A stretch of DNA of 64,000 nt from Acidobacteriales bacterium 59-55 (GTDB lineage Bacteria; Acidobacteriota; Terriglobia; Terriglobales; Acidobacteriaceae). Under the pieces are notes generated by a model, which was not told where the DNA came from, did not search any database, and saw only the letters and a program-made list of their open reading frames with translations. Location: assembly GCA_001897435.1 (NCBI GenBank), contig MKSV01000003.1:124001-188000 (forward strand), written 5' to 3'. The translations under genes and the position numbers were made by a program. This document shows, piece by piece, positions 27,095-35,207 of the stretch. Position 1 is the stretch's first letter, and every line of letters starts with the position of its first letter.

Positions 27095-27571
27095 TCATGT
27101 GGAAGAGATGGCACCATTCTGCCGCTTGTCTTCGTGCAGCAGATACCATGCTCCTGCCGCGATGCATGCTACCGCAATCGCCGCGCCCGCGGCTGCCGTC
27201 TGTGCGGCCATCGCGCCCCACCCGCCGATCAGCCCACGGTCGGCGAAGCGCCAGAAACTGTGCAGCAGCCACGCCGCAAAGGCGATTACACAGACAACGC
27301 TCACTGCTCGCATGAAGATCAGCGGACGCGTCGCGCGTCTTAGCGCCATCTCCTGCTTGCGCGCCTGCGCTCGCCGCCAGACCTGCCCGGCAAGGGGGGG
27401 CTCCTGTTGCGTTCGCAGCGCCGCCGCGCTTCGCAGCAGGCTTCCAGCGACCAGCCGCGTCTCCGCGCAGACTGCGCAGGTCCGGAGATGGCCGTCCAGC
27501 TCTGCCGTCGATGCGCCTGTACGCAGCGCGTCTACAACTTCGATCTCTCGTTCACATCGATTTCGCTTCAT
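27095..27571 (-). CDS. Putative zinc-type anti-sigma factor
   Basis: Encodes 158 residues from the ATG at 27571, which overlaps the sigma gene stop by 4 nt (ATGA). An N-terminal HLRTCAVC motif (about residues 28-35) fits the HxxxCxxC zinc anti-sigma signature. Two hydrophobic segments (about 83-103 and 115-140) anchor it in the membrane. It probably binds the partner sigma factor and releases it on an unknown envelope signal. The N-terminal domain is short, so the call rests on motif plus gene order. Confidence 0.78.
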   Translation of the reverse strand: MKRNRCEREIEVVDALRTGASTAELDGHLRTCAVCAETRLVAGSLLRSAAALRTQQEPPLAGQVWRRAQARKQEMALRRATRPLIFMRAVSVVCVIAFAAWLLHSFWRFADRGLIGGWGAMAAQTAAAGAAIAVACIAAGAWYLLHEDKRQNGAISST

Positions 27572-28140
27572 GCTCTCTCCTCGGCGGGCCGCAGCAGCCC
27601 GGCTGCCCTTTTGCGCGCGCGGAAGAGCAGCAGCCTGACACTCATGGCGCTCAGGCCCATCGCCTCCGCGATCTCGGCATGGCTCATTCCTTCGACGTAG
27701 GCCAGCCATAAAAGTTCCCGTTCGCGCGGCTTCATCGCCCGCATCGCCGTACGCACGTCGATCTGAAGATTAACCTGCGTATCGGCGTTCGGTGGTGATG
27801 CCGCTTCCGCAGGCTCGGGATATGCTCTGTCTTCTCCGCGACGCCAGCGGTCGCGCAGGAGGTTGCTGGCGATGCGAAACAGATACCTCCGCGTTCCCTC
27901 TGCGTCCATCGCCGGGGGCCTGCGCACAAGCAAGCGGCAGTAAGTCTCCTGCAGCAGATCGTCGGCCACGTCCCTGCGCCCGGTCACTCCGGTCAGGTAG
28001 GCGAGGATGGGGCGAGCGGTCGCGTCGTAGACCGACTGGAACTCCTGCTCGTCGATCTCATCCATCGCGTCCGCCGCGGCGCCTTCCTGGTCCGGCCAGG
28101 CGACCTGTGCGGCGATGGCATCTGATTTATGCATCGGCAT
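27568..28140 (-). CDS. ECF-type RNA polymerase sigma factor
   Basis: About 190 residues. The start is chosen at ATG 28140 because ACGAGG lies 5 nt before it; ATG 28161 is also possible. Sigma region 2 (FQSVYDATARPILAYLTGVTG then DVADDLLQETYCRLL) and region 4 (MKPRERELLWLAYVEGMSHAEIAEAMGLSAMSVRLLLFRARK) are clear. It couples to the downstream anti-sigma gene and follows a two-helix membrane protein gene by 32 nt. Confidence 0.92.
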   Translation of the reverse strand: MPMHKSDAIAAQVAWPDQEGAAADAMDEIDEQEFQSVYDATARPILAYLTGVTGRRDVADDLLQETYCRLLVRRPPAMDAEGTRRYLFRIASNLLRDRWRRGEDRAYPEPAEAASPPNADTQVNLQIDVRTAMRAMKPRERELLWLAYVEGMSHAEIAEAMGLSAMSVRLLLFRARKRAAGLLRPAEERA

Positions 28141-28172
28141 CCAAACCTCGTGCATCGACATTTGGATGCGCT

Positions 28173-28625
28173 CTACGCGCGGCTATCCTGATTCAGCAGC
28201 CCGAAAGAACGGGAGAGGAAATAAGTCGCCCCCGCTGCCAGTTCGAAGCCGATGCCCAGCGCAATCGACAGCGTGCCGATGAAGGTGTTGGCCTGAGCCT
28301 CATCTCCGGCCATCGAATGCAAAGCCAGCAGCGCCGCGCCGAAGACGATCAGCATGATCCCGGTCCGAACGCCGCTGAGGATGTTCTTGTACGGCGTCGT
28401 TTGCGCGGCTCCTTCCATCGCCAGAGAGCGCAGGAACTGGCGTCCCACCTCGGTCTCGGCGTAGGCAAGAACTGCCTGGCTGGAGTCGATTTTCTCCAGC
28501 AGCCGCGTCTGCAGCCCTGCCTGAAGCTTTGCGATCTGGTAGCGCCGAATCGACGCGAAGACGACCCAGGCAATCCACCCCATGGTAAAGAACACAATAA
28601 AAGGAACCAGGACATCTTTGAGCAT
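28173..28625 (-). CDS. Small membrane protein upstream of the sigma gene
   Basis: Encodes 150 residues from the ATG at 28625 (preceded by GAGAGG). One N-terminal hydrophobic helix (VLVPFIVFFTMGWIAWVVFA), a charged helical middle, and two C-terminal hydrophobic segments around residues 90-135. No family is recognised with confidence. Same strand as, and 32 nt before, the ECF sigma gene, so possibly part of the same signalling unit. Confidence 0.7.
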   Translation of the reverse strand: MLKDVLVPFIVFFTMGWIAWVVFASIRRYQIAKLQAGLQTRLLEKIDSSQAVLAYAETEVGRQFLRSLAMEGAAQTTPYKNILSGVRTGIMLIVFGAALLALHSMAGDEAQANTFIGTLSIALGIGFELAAGATYFLSRSFGLLNQDSRA

Positions 28626-28696
28626 ACGTTTTTCCTCTCTCCCGATACATACGCTTTCACCGGGTATAACGTTCGAGAGGGCCAAACGGTTAACAG

Positions 28697-29170
28697 CTAT
28701 CCGTGTTTTACGCTCGTAAGCATCTCGGCCACCGTCCGCCCCAACACCGGATGCACCATCTCGGGCGCAACCTCGGCCAGCGGCTCCAGCACAAACCGGC
28801 GCTCGTGCATCTCCGGGTGCGGCAGCGTCAGCTCCGGCGTTGACATCACCACGCTGCCGTAGAGCAGCAGGTCGAGATCGATCACGCGAGGCCCCTTGGC
28901 GATAATCCGCTCCCGTCCCATGCCGTGCTCCACTGAGAGCAGCCCACGGATCAACTCCAGCGGCTCCAGTTCCGTCTCCAGCAGAAGTGCTCCATTGAGA
29001 AATCGCGGCTGCTCAAGATAGCCTACCGGCTCGGTGTCATAGAAGGCCGAGACGGACTGCACTGCGCCCAGCCCGCCGATCCGGTCCACGGCTTCGCGCA
29101 GATTCGCCTCCCGGTCGCCGAAGCGGGACTCCAGATTAGACCCCAGCGCAACTGCCGCCAGACCTTTCAT
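28697..29170 (-). CDS. folK: HPPK, 2-amino-4-hydroxy-6-hydroxymethyldihydropteridine diphosphokinase
   Basis: Encodes 157 residues from the ATG at 29170, with GGAG 5 nt before it. Family motifs: ALGSNLESRFGDREANLREA at the N-terminus, FYDTEPVG, and the catalytic RVIDLDLLLYG block, then HPEMHERRFVLEPLAEVAPE. It transfers pyrophosphate from ATP to the pterin in folate synthesis, just before dihydropteroate synthase, whose gene is at 59344. It follows lpxC on the same strand with a gap of 102 bp. Confidence 0.95.
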   Translation of the reverse strand: MKGLAAVALGSNLESRFGDREANLREAVDRIGGLGAVQSVSAFYDTEPVGYLEQPRFLNGALLLETELEPLELIRGLLSVEHGMGRERIIAKGPRVIDLDLLLYGSVVMSTPELTLPHPEMHERRFVLEPLAEVAPEMVHPVLGRTVAEMLTSVKHG

Positions 29171-29272
29171 AACCGCTCCGGAGACGCCTGGAACGCCTCG
29201 AGCCCAAAAGAATTGCCTTGCAGGATTTCGTGCTTGCCACACAAAGTACCACGCCGGACACACCCAAAGCCA

Positions 29273-30193
29273 TCACACCGCGGCATGGCGTAAACCTATC
29301 GGAAGAGCTTCCGATTCAACCTCAGCGACTTCATCGTATCCATGAGCCAGCTCCCAGGCGGAGCGATCGCGCATGAGCCGCTGCACCAGGGCGGTGTGCA
29401 TAGCGTGGCCGGCTCTCTCGGCCACGACGCGCCCTTGAATCCGGCGCCCGGCCAGGGCCAGATCGCCGATCAGGTCCAGGACCTTGTGGCGAACGAACTC
29501 GTCGCGGAAGCGGAGCGGTCCATTCTCGACGCCGTTGCGCGACAGGATGATGGCGCTCTCGTCCGAGACTCCGCGGATCAGGCCCATATCCCGCAGCATC
29601 GCCTCGTCTTCTTTGAAGCCGAAGGTCCGTGCCGGTGCGATCAGGTTCACGTAGTCGCCCGTCGCCAGGTCGCCGGTGAATCTCTCGTAACCGATGGGCT
29701 GGGGGAAGTCGATGGTGTACTCGATGCCGTAGCCGGAGCCGGGGTAGACGCCGATGAACTTGGAGCCGTCGCGGACCTCGACCTCCTTGAGGATGCGGAG
29801 GTACTCCCGTTTGCGGCGCTGCTGTTTGAGCCCCACGGAATGAAAGGCCTCGACATAGGGTAGAGCGCTTCCGTCGAGGATGGGAACCTCGAGGTTGTCC
29901 ACCTCGACGATGACGTTGTCGACGCCGAAGCCGATCAGCGCCGAGAGCAGGTGCTCGGTCGTCGAGATGAGAACGCTTTGCCGCATCAGGCTGGTCGCAT
30001 AGCTCACCTTGGCGACATTCCGGCCAACGGCGGCGATCTCGAAGTTGTCTAAGTCTGTGCGTCTAAAGACGATACCCGAACCAGCCGGAGCCGGAACCAA
30101 TCGCATGGAGACGGAGGCGCCGCTGTGGAGGCCCACGCCGCTGAACTCGATCTCCGACCGGATTGTCCGCTCAAAATGAGGTTCAAGCGCCAC
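29273..30193 (-). CDS. lpxC: UDP-3-O-acyl-N-acetylglucosamine deacetylase
   Basis: A 306-residue zinc deacetylase starting at GTG 30193, supported by CAGGAG about 8 nt upstream. Motifs include TIRSEIEFSGVGLHSG at the N-terminus, STTEHLLSALIGFGVDNV with the zinc histidine, the DGSALPYVEA segment, and HKVLDLIGDLALAGRRIQG with the second zinc site. It performs the committed step of lipid A synthesis. Other lipid A genes are at the far end of the window (fabZ, lpxA, lpxI). Confidence 0.97.
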   Translation of the reverse strand: MALEPHFERTIRSEIEFSGVGLHSGASVSMRLVPAPAGSGIVFRRTDLDNFEIAAVGRNVAKVSYATSLMRQSVLISTTEHLLSALIGFGVDNVIVEVDNLEVPILDGSALPYVEAFHSVGLKQQRRKREYLRILKEVEVRDGSKFIGVYPGSGYGIEYTIDFPQPIGYERFTGDLATGDYVNLIAPARTFGFKEDEAMLRDMGLIRGVSDESAIILSRNGVENGPLRFRDEFVRHKVLDLIGDLALAGRRIQGRVVAERAGHAMHTALVQRLMRDRSAWELAHGYDEVAEVESEALPIGLRHAAV

Positions 30194-30346
30194 GAATCAA
30201 GATCTCCTGCGACATATCTTTATTAAAGTTACAGGCAGAAGACGGATGGCCATTGTGGTAAAAATGCCACACTTCGAGGAAAAGTTGACCACTCTTGTTC
30301 CCTCCCCCTCTTCCTCTAACCGTTGTATTTGCTATAACATCCGTCC

Positions 30347-31483
30347 ATGGACCCAAAAGCGATTCTTGGCTGTGCTGGTAGCCGAAGCGAATGGATTCGA
30401 TCTACGCTTCGCGACCTTGTCCTTCAGGAATCTCCAAGTGAAGACCGGCTGGCAGTTAATGCCGCGGTGGCGCTGGTTGAAGGGCACGCGCAGAGCCTCG
30501 GCGCCAGTGTACGGCGTCATGGACAAAACCAGTTTGGCGATATCCTCGAGCTTCGCTTCGACCCCGCCCACTCCATGCACAAGCCGATTCTGCTGCTGGG
30601 ACACCTGGACACGGTATGGCCGATGGGAACGCTGGCGACGATGCCCTGGCGCGAGACGGACGGGCGATATTGGGGGCCGGGCGTGTTCGACATGAAGGCC
30701 GGTGTGGTGATGGCTTTGGCGGCAGTAAGCATCCTGCAGGAGCTGGGGCTGGACCGCCCCGTTCGCCTGCTGCTGAACAGCGATGAGGAGATTGGAAGCC
30801 CGGCTTCGTGGCAGATTACCGAGGAACTGGCGCTGGCATCGTCAGCGGTCTTTGTGTTGGAGCCGGCCCAGGGACTGGCCTACAAGACCGCGCGCAAGGG
30901 AGTCGGCCAGTACACGGTGCGGGTGACGGGGGTGGCAGCGCACAGCGGCGTGGACTTCGAGCACGGCCACTCGGCGGTCGTGGAGCTGGCGAAGCTGGTG
31001 CAGACCATCTCGGGCTTCACCGATCTGTCGGTGCAGCGGACGGTCAACTGCGGCGTGATCGCCGGGGGGACGCGGTCGAACGTCGTCGCGCAGCACGCCA
31101 GCGCAGAGGTGGATGTGCGCATTGCAAGGGCGAGCGACGCCACGCGGGTGGAGAAGCTGTTTCGCAGACTCAAGGTCTCCGATCCGCACTGTAGGCTCGA
31201 AATCGTGGGCGGCATCAATCGTCCTCCGATGGAGCGCAAGACCGGAACGATTGCGCTCTTCAAACGGGCGAAGGCGCTGGCCGCCGAACTCGGCTTCGAG
31301 CTGGACGAGGCATCGACCGGCGGCGGTTCGGACGGCAACTTTACCGCGGCGCTCGGTATCCCCACGCTCGACGGGATGGGAGCAGTGGGCGAGGGAGCAC
31401 ATGCCGCGCACGAGCATGTGGTCGTCGAGCATCTGGTGCCGCGCACGGCGCTGTTGGCCGCCATGATGGCCAGCGCCGATTGA
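30347..31483 (+). CDS. M20 family metallopeptidase (carboxypeptidase G2-like)
   Basis: A 378-residue zinc peptidase. Metal ligand motifs: LLLGHLDTVWPMGT, GPGVFDMKAG, the catalytic NSDEEIGS, and the C-terminal HAAHEHVVVEHL. A central dimerisation domain (KGVGQYTVRVTGVAAHSGVDFE) is present. Closest in pattern to glutamate carboxypeptidases that cleave C-terminal glutamate from folates or peptides. No signal peptide. A TATAAC hexamer ends only 8 nt before the ATG, suggesting an almost leaderless transcript. It diverges from lpxC. Confidence 0.9.
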   Translation: MDPKAILGCAGSRSEWIRSTLRDLVLQESPSEDRLAVNAAVALVEGHAQSLGASVRRHGQNQFGDILELRFDPAHSMHKPILLLGHLDTVWPMGTLATMPWRETDGRYWGPGVFDMKAGVVMALAAVSILQELGLDRPVRLLLNSDEEIGSPASWQITEELALASSAVFVLEPAQGLAYKTARKGVGQYTVRVTGVAAHSGVDFEHGHSAVVELAKLVQTISGFTDLSVQRTVNCGVIAGGTRSNVVAQHASAEVDVRIARASDATRVEKLFRRLKVSDPHCRLEIVGGINRPPMERKTGTIALFKRAKALAAELGFELDEASTGGGSDGNFTAALGIPTLDGMGAVGEGAHAAHEHVVVEHLVPRTALLAAMMASAD

Positions 31484-31565
31484 GAGTGCTCGAAAAAACT
31501 GCTTTTAAAACACTGGTACGGCAGATTGTGTGGATGGCCGACGTGGCAAGGGCGCGGACCGGGAC

Positions 31566-31634
31566 GAAATACAGGGGTCTCTCCACTGCGCCGTGCGATA
31601 GAGCCGCGCGGCTCCGGTCGAGATGACGTGCTTT
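31566..31634. repeat. Dispersed repeat, copy C
   Basis: Edges as in copies A and B. The centre (GCCGTGCG paired with CGCGCGGC) is a different self-complementary sequence. Its right end merges into an 18-nt tandem duplication at 31627-31662. It sits in the gap between the M20 and Maf genes. Confidence 0.75.
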
Positions 31635-31662
31635 CGAGGTTAATCGTGCTTTTGAGGTTAAT
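31627..31662. repeat. Two tandem 18-nt units
   Basis: CGTGCTTTCGAGGTTAAT (31627-31644) is followed at once by CGTGCTTTTGAGGTTAAT, differing at one base. It begins inside the right edge of dispersed repeat copy C. Confidence 0.8.
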
Positions 31663-31682
31663 GAGGATGGCAACTGGGCAGG

Positions 31683-32267
31683 CTATTCCAGCGTGGCCTT
31701 TACTTCGGCCAGCAGGGTGATGGTGCGGGCGATGGGCAGGCCGACCACGTTGAAGTAGCAGCCTTCGATGCGCGGAATCCAGCGGGCGGCGTAGCCCTGG
31801 ATGGCGTAGGCTCCGGCCTTGTCGAGTGGCTCTCCGCTGGAAACGTAGGCGGCAACCTCCTCGTCGTTGACGATGTTGAAGGTGACCTGGGTGATCTCGA
31901 CCTCGCTAAGGACGCCCTTGCGTGTGACCACGGCGAGGCCGGTAAGCACGGCGTGGGTGCGGCCGCTGAGCAGGCGCAACATGCGGCGGGCGTCAGCATC
32001 GTCGGCGGGCTTACCGAGGATATGGCCGTCGACGACGACCGCGGTATCGGCGCCGAGAACAATGAGCGGATCGCCGGGCGCGTCGGCTGACCGGCGACGA
32101 TTCCAGATGGCCTGGGCCTTTTCCACAGCCAGGCGCTGGACGTAGGCCGCCGCCGCCTCGCCAGTTAACAGGTCTTCGTTGAGGTCGGCGGATTCGGTGG
32201 AGAAGACGAGCGCGGTCTGGGCAAGCAGTTCGCGGCGGCGTGGCGAGGCAGAGGCAAGGATAAGCAT
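31683..32267 (-). CDS. maf: Maf-type nucleoside triphosphate pyrophosphatase
   Basis: Encodes 194 residues from the ATG at 32267. The Maf signature SASPRRRELLAQ (residues 6-17) starts the protein, with the DLNED, LGADTAVVVDG and SGRTHAVLTGLAV blocks following. Maf proteins hydrolyse non-canonical or modified nucleotides (YhdE or YceF types; subtype not decided here). A GATACT hexamer (32279-32284) lies 11 nt before the start and no ribosome-binding site is seen. It diverges from the AsmA-like gene. Confidence 0.94.
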   Translation of the reverse strand: MLILASASPRRRELLAQTALVFSTESADLNEDLLTGEAAAAYVQRLAVEKAQAIWNRRRSADAPGDPLIVLGADTAVVVDGHILGKPADDADARRMLRLLSGRTHAVLTGLAVVTRKGVLSEVEITQVTFNIVNDEEVAAYVSSGEPLDKAGAYAIQGYAARWIPRIEGCYFNVVGLPIARTITLLAEVKATLE

Positions 32268-32382
32268 GGCAGTTCGAGAGTATCGCCGACCGCCGCTGCG
32301 GGCAAAACATTTGCCGAGCATGGCTTAAAGGGAAATGGGGCACCGAGTAAACTTGGGCTAGCATGGCGCGGAGGGTGAAGGC

Positions 32383-34047
32383 ATGAAGCACTGGCAGAAG
32401 GTGGCGGCAGCGGTTGTCGGCGTGGGGGTGGTAGTGATAGTGGCGGTGCCGCTGCTGGTGAACGTCAACACCTTTCGCCCCTTGCTGGAACAGCAACTGT
32501 CGACCGCGCTGGGACGGAAGGTGACGATGGGCAAACTGAGCCTGTCCATTCTCTCCAGCAGCGTCGTAGCGCGCGATGTGAGCATCGCCGACGACCCGGC
32601 GTTCGGCTCCGCGCCGTTTTTGACGGCGAAGTCGCTGCACCTGGGTGTCGAGCTGAGGCCGCTGATCTTCAGCCATAAGATCATCGTTCGTCGCCTCCGG
32701 ATCGACGAGCCGCAGATCCGCCTGGTTCACGGAGAGCAGGGCGTATGGAACTTCTCGACGCTGGGCAACAATGCCGCGAGCCATGGAGTCGACGCTGCGC
32801 AGGAGACGGCGATCCCCGACCTTACGGTGAACAAGCTCAACATCGCGGGAGGGAAGGCCACCATCGAGAGCATGCCCGCGCACGGGGTTCCGCTGACGTT
32901 CGACCAGATTGCTTTGGCCGTGGAAAACTTCTCATTCACAAAGCAGTTCCCCTTCAAGCTGAGCGCAGACGTTCCCGGCGAGGGGACGGTGACGCTGACC
33001 GGGCAGGCGGGCCCGATCGACCCGCACAATGCCGCGGCGACCGTCTTTGACGCGCGGCTGATGATGAAGCACTTCGATCCGGTCGCCGCCGGAGTTCTCG
33101 ACCGCAGTGCAGGCATGTCGGCGCTGGCCGATGTGGACGCGCATCTTGCCTCGGACGGCACGGCAATCAACAGCAACGGCACGGTGCATCTGGAGAATCT
33201 GCAACTAAGCCCCAAGGGGGCGCCTGCAAAGAAGCCGGTGGACGTGGTCTACAAGACCTCGCACAACCTGAAGACCAACGCCGGGCAGTTGCAGAACGCG
33301 ACGGTCACCGTCGGCGAACTGACAGCCAACCTGAACGGAAGCTATAACCTGACGCCGGCCACGACGCTGAACCTGAAGCTGACAGGACAGGGGATGCCGG
33401 TCGACGAGTTGCAGACGCTGCTGCCGGTGGCCGGGGTAAAGCTGCCGAACGGCTCGGTGCTCAAGGGCGGTCAATTGACGATCGACCTCGGCATTGCGGG
33501 GCCACCGGAGAACCTGACGATTACCGGGCCGTTCGAGATCGACAATACGCGGCTGGCTGGCTTCAACCTGGGCTCGAAGCTGAAGGGGATCGCGGGTCTC
33601 GCCACAGGACAGACGGGCGACGTGACCGACATCCGGGCGGTGCGGGCGAAGGTGCAGGTCGCCAACAGCGGCATCCGCATCGATGATATCTACACGTTGA
33701 TGCCGGCGCTGGGCGAGGCAACGGGGCAAGGAACCGTCTCGCCTGCCGGAGCGCTGAACTTTCGCCTGATGATGAAGGTGAGCACCAGTAAGGGTGTAGG
33801 CGGCGTAGCCGTGGGGCTGCTGTCTGCTCTCAACCAGGCGACCGGGGCCACAGCTAGGCAGGCTGCCGCGAACGGTGTGCCGGTCACGATTACCGGAACT
33901 TCATCCGATCCCGTTATCACGCCTGACGTCAACGGGCTGCTGCGCAATAATGCGACGAGCATCCTCGGCAATCAAAAGGGCAATCAGAAGAATGACGCGG
34001 GGCAGCAGGTGATGCGCACCCTGGGCGGTTTGTTCGGGAAGAAGTAA
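32383..34047 (+). CDS. AsmA family protein
   Basis: A 554-residue protein with an N-terminal membrane helix (VVGVGVVVIVAVPLLVNV, residues 12-30) followed by the AsmA-type start (NTFRPLLEQQLSTALGRKVTMGKLSLSIL) and a long beta-rich periplasmic part. AsmA-like proteins are thought to bridge inner and outer membranes and help move phospholipids. GGAGGGTGAAGGC precedes the ATG. The tail is polar and glutamine/asparagine-rich (NQKGNQKNDAGQQ). Confidence 0.9.
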   Translation: MKHWQKVAAAVVGVGVVVIVAVPLLVNVNTFRPLLEQQLSTALGRKVTMGKLSLSILSSSVVARDVSIADDPAFGSAPFLTAKSLHLGVELRPLIFSHKIIVRRLRIDEPQIRLVHGEQGVWNFSTLGNNAASHGVDAAQETAIPDLTVNKLNIAGGKATIESMPAHGVPLTFDQIALAVENFSFTKQFPFKLSADVPGEGTVTLTGQAGPIDPHNAAATVFDARLMMKHFDPVAAGVLDRSAGMSALADVDAHLASDGTAINSNGTVHLENLQLSPKGAPAKKPVDVVYKTSHNLKTNAGQLQNATVTVGELTANLNGSYNLTPATTLNLKLTGQGMPVDELQTLLPVAGVKLPNGSVLKGGQLTIDLGIAGPPENLTITGPFEIDNTRLAGFNLGSKLKGIAGLATGQTGDVTDIRAVRAKVQVANSGIRIDDIYTLMPALGEATGQGTVSPAGALNFRLMMKVSTSKGVGGVAVGLLSALNQATGATARQAAANGVPVTITGTSSDPVITPDVNGLLRNNATSILGNQKGNQKNDAGQQVMRTLGGLFGKK

Positions 34048-34103
34048 TCCGGGGCAGGATCATTCGATGTGGCATGGGGGAGAAACGGCAGTGGAGACGG
34101 GGT

Positions 34104-34156
34104 AAATACAGGGTCTCTCCACTGCGGCCCTGCGGGCCTCCGGCCGAGATGACGTG
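34104..34156. repeat. Dispersed repeat, copy D (short form)
   Basis: AAATACAGGGTCTCTCCACTGCGG and CGGCCGAGATGACGTG edges with a short centre GGCCCTGCGGGCC that is again palindromic. The shortest of the four copies. It lies in the 156-bp gap between the convergent AsmA and mutarotase genes. Confidence 0.7.
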
Positions 34157-34203
34157 AGTTGAGAGTAGTGTGCGGGAATTGGCGGCGACAGCTTTGAAGT
34201 CAC

Positions 34204-35097
34204 TCAGGAGAGCTTTTCGACCGAGAGGTGGGCTTCCATGGTGTGGGCTCCGCCGGGCGCGAGGGTGACCGTGTTGGCCGCGGCGTTGACGGTCTCGACG
34301 CAGAGCATGTGGGGCCACTCGTCGGCGCTCATATCGGGCAGCGCCTTCCACGGATTGAAGACGACCGTGGTGTTGGAGTTCTGCTTGGCGACGGTGATGC
34401 GGCGGTGTCCGGCGGCATCGTGCAGGACGCAGGTAGCGCTCGTGTTCGGATAGACGCGGTCGGTGAAGCCGGTAAACGTCAGGGGAGCATGAGCGGCTGG
34501 CTTTTCGCGCATGTGGTCGGTCTTGTCGATGAAGGGTGTCGGCTCAAGGCCAGTGACATTCACCTGACGAACGTCAGCGACAGAGTAGTAGGTGTGCAGC
34601 GCCTCTTCGAAGACCAGCGGCGTGGGTGCGTTATTGCCCACGGTGAGCTTCATGGTGAGAGTACGGCCGATGATGAACCAGAAGGCAAGGTAAAAGTTAT
34701 CGAAGCCCAGTTCGCGGCTCATGGCAGTGGGCCCGAGCGTGAAGGTCAGGTGAAGATCGTCTCCGGTGAGCGCTGCAAAGGCGAGGGTCCAGTCCTGGAT
34801 GCGCGCGAAGCCATGGGACGGGCCGGTCTTGCCGTCGTGGCGAGTTGCGAACCAGGGAAAGGCGACGGGAACGCCGCCGCGGATGGGCTTGCCCGGCAGG
34901 AGGTCGCTCTCGCGGCTGAGAAAGATCACCGGATCGTGCCCGGCCGGCTGCCATGCAGTGATATGCGCGCCCTGCAGGTAGATGGTGGCCGTGGCCTGGG
35001 GCGTGGTTACGTTGGCGTAGACAAGGCCGCTGGGAGTCTGCCCGAAGGCGAGGACGCCGGGAATTGCGAAATGGGAGGAGAGCGCGTCGATATCCAT
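34204..35097 (-). CDS. D-hexose-6-phosphate mutarotase
   Basis: Encodes 297 residues from the ATG at 35097 (MDIDALSSHFAIPG). Aldose-epimerase-type beta-sandwich with ATIYLQGAHITAWQP, FLSRESDLLPGKPIRGGVPVAFPWF and the SHGFAR histidine motif, the pattern of YeaD-type hexose-6-phosphate epimerases. It interconverts anomers of glucose 6-phosphate and related sugars. A GATACT hexamer (35109-35114) lies exactly 11 nt before the start. A strong hairpin separates it from the upstream NIPSNAP gene. Confidence 0.9.
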   Translation of the reverse strand: MDIDALSSHFAIPGVLAFGQTPSGLVYANVTTPQATATIYLQGAHITAWQPAGHDPVIFLSRESDLLPGKPIRGGVPVAFPWFATRHDGKTGPSHGFARIQDWTLAFAALTGDDLHLTFTLGPTAMSRELGFDNFYLAFWFIIGRTLTMKLTVGNNAPTPLVFEEALHTYYSVADVRQVNVTGLEPTPFIDKTDHMREKPAAHAPLTFTGFTDRVYPNTSATCVLHDAAGHRRITVAKQNSNTTVVFNPWKALPDMSADEWPHMLCVETVNAAANTVTLAPGGAHTMEAHLSVEKLS

Positions 35098-35123
35098 GGC
35101 TGCTTGTGAGTATCGCAGACGGA

Positions 35124-35157
35124 GACGCCTCCATGCCTTGTGCTGCATGGAGGCGTC
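35124..35157. terminator. Perfect 13-bp stem-loop between two minus-strand genes
   Basis: GACGCCTCCATGC (35124-35136) pairs perfectly with GCATGGAGGCGTC (35145-35157) around an 8-nt loop. There is no T-tract on either side. It could end transcription of the NIPSNAP gene, protect a 3' end, or be an operator upstream of the mutarotase gene. Confidence 0.55.
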
Positions 35158-35207
35158 CCGGAGAGATCAAAGAGGATGATGCTTCCCTTCAACGACGATA
35201 GCGCGGA

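Noticed and set aside
30246..30695. 149-codon plus-strand frame overlapping the M20 gene start
   Set aside because: Different frame from the motif-bearing peptidase, with no domain and tryptophan/arginine-rich shadow sequence.
31341..31673. Small minus-strand open frame containing SKARHLDRSRAALSHGAVERPLYF
   Set aside because: This peptide is just the translation of dispersed repeat copy C, and similar peptides arise at the other copies; not a gene.
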